The notes under the pieces: generated by a model | Databases searched by the model: none | What the model was told of the DNA's origin: nothing | What the model saw: only the letters and a program-made list of their open reading frames with translations | From: Spirochaetales bacterium | GTDB taxonomy: Bacteria > Spirochaetota > Spirochaetia > DTKZ01 | Direction: 5' to 3' | DNA length: 7,608 nucleotides | NCBI GenBank assembly: GCA_031274005.1 | Contig: JAISQU010000158.1 | Location: 1-7,608 of the forward strand | Made by a program: the position numbers and the translations under genes | Part shown: one piece after another, positions 7,122 to 7,608 of the stretch | Numbering within the stretch: position 1 is the stretch's first letter | Layout: every line of letters begins with the position of its first letter

Positions 7122-7148
7122 AAACCACCTTTTCATAATAAAGCGGTT
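7120..7148 (-). terminator. Possible intrinsic terminator of the antitoxin-like gene
   Basis: Read on the minus strand, AACCGCTTT (complement of 7140-7148) pairs with AAGGTGGTT (complement of 7123-7131), giving nine pairs of which two are wobble. The loop includes the stop codon, and a run of five T (complement of 7120-7124) ends the structure. The plus strand has no T-run, so it would serve the minus-strand gene rather than folC. The stem is modest. Confidence 0.35.
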
Positions 7149-7318
7149 ACGGAGTGCGGCTGGACCGTCTCGGGGGCTTTTGCGGGGTTTGGGGGATTCA
7201 CAAGACAATCCCGATTATATTCCGCCATTTCGTCATCGGTTATGGCCCCAATCCGGTGTAACGCTTCGGCATCCTGATGACAAACCATCAATATTTCGCT
7301 CTGATATTTCTTTTTCAA
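7133..7318 (-). CDS. Small antitoxin-like protein (N-terminal XRE/HigA-type segment, no HTH)
   Basis: This encodes a 61-residue protein that starts at TTG 7318 (KKKYQSEILMVCHQDAEALH). The segment from KKKYQSEI through EALHRIGAITDDEM to YNRDCLV resembles, from memory, the leader of XRE-family antitoxin-like regulators that normally continue into a helix-turn-helix. Here the chain instead ends in a short Pro-rich tail (NPPNPAKAPETVQPHSVTALL), so the DNA-binding domain is absent or this is a naturally short relative. The start is supported by GAGGAGG at 7322-7328 and a well-spaced promoter. The same frame stays open to 7594, but that extension runs through repeat hairpins and is not credible. 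Its AT-richer codons and strong ribosome site differ from the neighbours, which suggests acquisition. A partner toxin would be expected upstream, beyond 7608, but only repeats lie there. Confidence 0.6.
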   Translation of the reverse strand: MKKKYQSEILMVCHQDAEALHRIGAITDDEMAEYNRDCLVNPPNPAKAPETVQPHSVTALL

Positions 7319-7321
7319 ACG

Positions 7322-7328
7322 CCTCCTC
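7322..7328 (-). promoter_or_regulatory. Strong ribosome binding site deciding the TTG start at 7318
   Basis: GAGGAGG on the minus strand ends three bases before TTG 7318, and its first GAGG is six bases away. It is the only near-perfect Shine-Dalgarno noticed before a gene in this window, and it fixes the start well inside the much longer open frame. Confidence 0.65.
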
Positions 7329-7339
7329 AATCTCGTACA

Positions 7340-7368
7340 AAGATAGCGTAAAAATGGGAATTTTTCAA
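7340..7368 (-). promoter_or_regulatory. Sigma70-type promoter of the antitoxin-like gene
   Basis: On the minus strand, TTGAAA (complement of 7363-7368, five of six consensus bases) and TATCTT (complement of 7340-7345, four of six) are separated by exactly 17 bp. Transcription would begin near 7333 and give a leader of about 15 nt that holds the GAGGAGG site. This is the best complete promoter in the window. Confidence 0.6.
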
Positions 7369-7393
7369 GGTTGCCCTGCGGGAGTGGGAAAAG

Positions 7394-7446
7394 GTAGAAG
7401 TTGGGAGAAAAAAGCCCCTCTTCCGCTCTTCCCTGCCAACTTCTAC
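7394..7446. repeat. 11-bp perfect inverted repeat (long stem-loop)
   Basis: GTAGAAGTTGG (7394-7404) is repeated in inverse at 7436-7446, with a 31-nt purine/pyrimidine-skewed loop that contains CTCTTCC twice (7418-7424, 7426-7432). On the minus strand the stem is followed by CTTTT, so it could weakly terminate a transcript entering from beyond 7608. It ends two bases before the 16-bp terminal repeat at 7449. Confidence 0.6.
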
Positions 7447-7448
7447 GT

Positions 7449-7608
7449 GAGCCGGTTCCAAAATTAAACCATTTTTTGAAACCCGTGGGGCGCAAGGGAT
7501 TGTAGGGGCGCGAAGCGGCCGCGCCAGCGGCGGAACCCCCGGAAAGCCCGGTTTTTGCCAAGCAAAAATGCGCACGAGTGATTACGGTTTTCATTTTGGA
7601 ACCGGCTC
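7449..7608. repeat. 160-bp segment bounded by 16-bp perfect inverted repeats (MITE-like)
   Basis: GAGCCGGTTCCAAAAT at 7449-7464 has its exact reverse complement at 7593-7608, the last bases of the window. The enclosed DNA has no credible gene and contains the right copy of the hairpin-rich repeat. This arrangement resembles a miniature inverted-repeat element or a large cruciform. It lacks a visible target duplication because the right flank is outside the window. The inverted repeat could extend further. Confidence 0.5.
7482..7576 (+). repeat. Hairpin-rich modular repeat, right copy
   Basis: This copy aligns with 3-101 in the same orientation: CCC.TGGG at the start, AGGGATTGTAG (7495-7505), and a 36-nt 3' box (7541-7576) that differs from the left one by a loop base, one base after the stem, and one base pair of stem length. 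The 3' hairpin is TTTTTGC-CAA-GCAAAAA (7552-7568). The core differs: a GC-rich hairpin, GGCGCG / CGCGCC (7507-7512 with 7520-7525), replaces the CTTTTGGC hairpin of the left copy and contains GCGAAGC (7510-7516). The boxes are therefore conserved while the middle hairpin is exchanged. Confidence 0.75.

Noticed and set aside
7133..7594. 153-residue version of the antitoxin-like gene
   Set aside because: The upstream 92 codons run through palindromes and repeat boxes, and the strong ribosome site points to the TTG at 7318.
7394..7608. CRISPR-like repeats
   Set aside because: The repeats are palindromic pairs and a two-copy dispersed element, not regularly spaced direct repeats with unique spacers.

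Overview
The window is GC-rich and densely coding. It holds five clear genes, one small lower-GC gene, and a hairpin-rich repeat at each edge. The gene content suggests a spirochaete of the Treponema/Spirochaeta type. The main clue is a secreted protein with PEGA repeats, a FlgD-like Ig segment and a C-terminal beta-rich domain ending in an aromatic residue, next to a C_GCAxxG_C_C family protein. Recognisable Shine-Dalgarno sites are scarce. The lineage is an inference from protein style, not from a marker gene.

Layout. Positions 1-120 carry a hairpin-rich repeat and no gene. Two minus-strand genes follow: the PEGA/barrel envelope protein (121-1848) and, upstream of it in transcription order, a 143-residue cysteine-motif protein (1881-2312). 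A 158-bp divergent spacer (2313-2470) separates them from the plus-strand genes: recQ (2471-4354), then a short spacer with a hairpin and a TATAAT box, then a hisD-family gene (4426-5772) and folC (5769-7121), which overlap by ATGA. Converging on folC from the minus strand is a 61-residue antitoxin-like gene (7133-7318) with its own promoter, a strong ribosome site and a possible terminator. Positions 7369-7608 hold nested inverted repeats and a second copy of the edge repeat.

How the genes relate. RecQ (recombination and fork repair), the HisD-type dehydrogenase and FolC (folate polyglutamylation) are chromosomal housekeeping functions. Only the last two are evidently translated together. 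The HisD-type enzyme departs from the canonical metal site (Gln to Glu and Asp to Asn), so its role in histidine synthesis is likely but not secure.

Novelty. The best candidates are (a) the modular repeat at both edges, in which the two arms of a hairpin stem change length together and the stems carry three-base loops; (b) the 160-bp segment bounded by 16-bp perfect inverted repeats; (c) the antitoxin-like orphan beside it; and (d) the HisD variant. I saw no convincing new multi-gene system. If the window is a whole contig, the repeats at both edges probably explain where assembly stopped.
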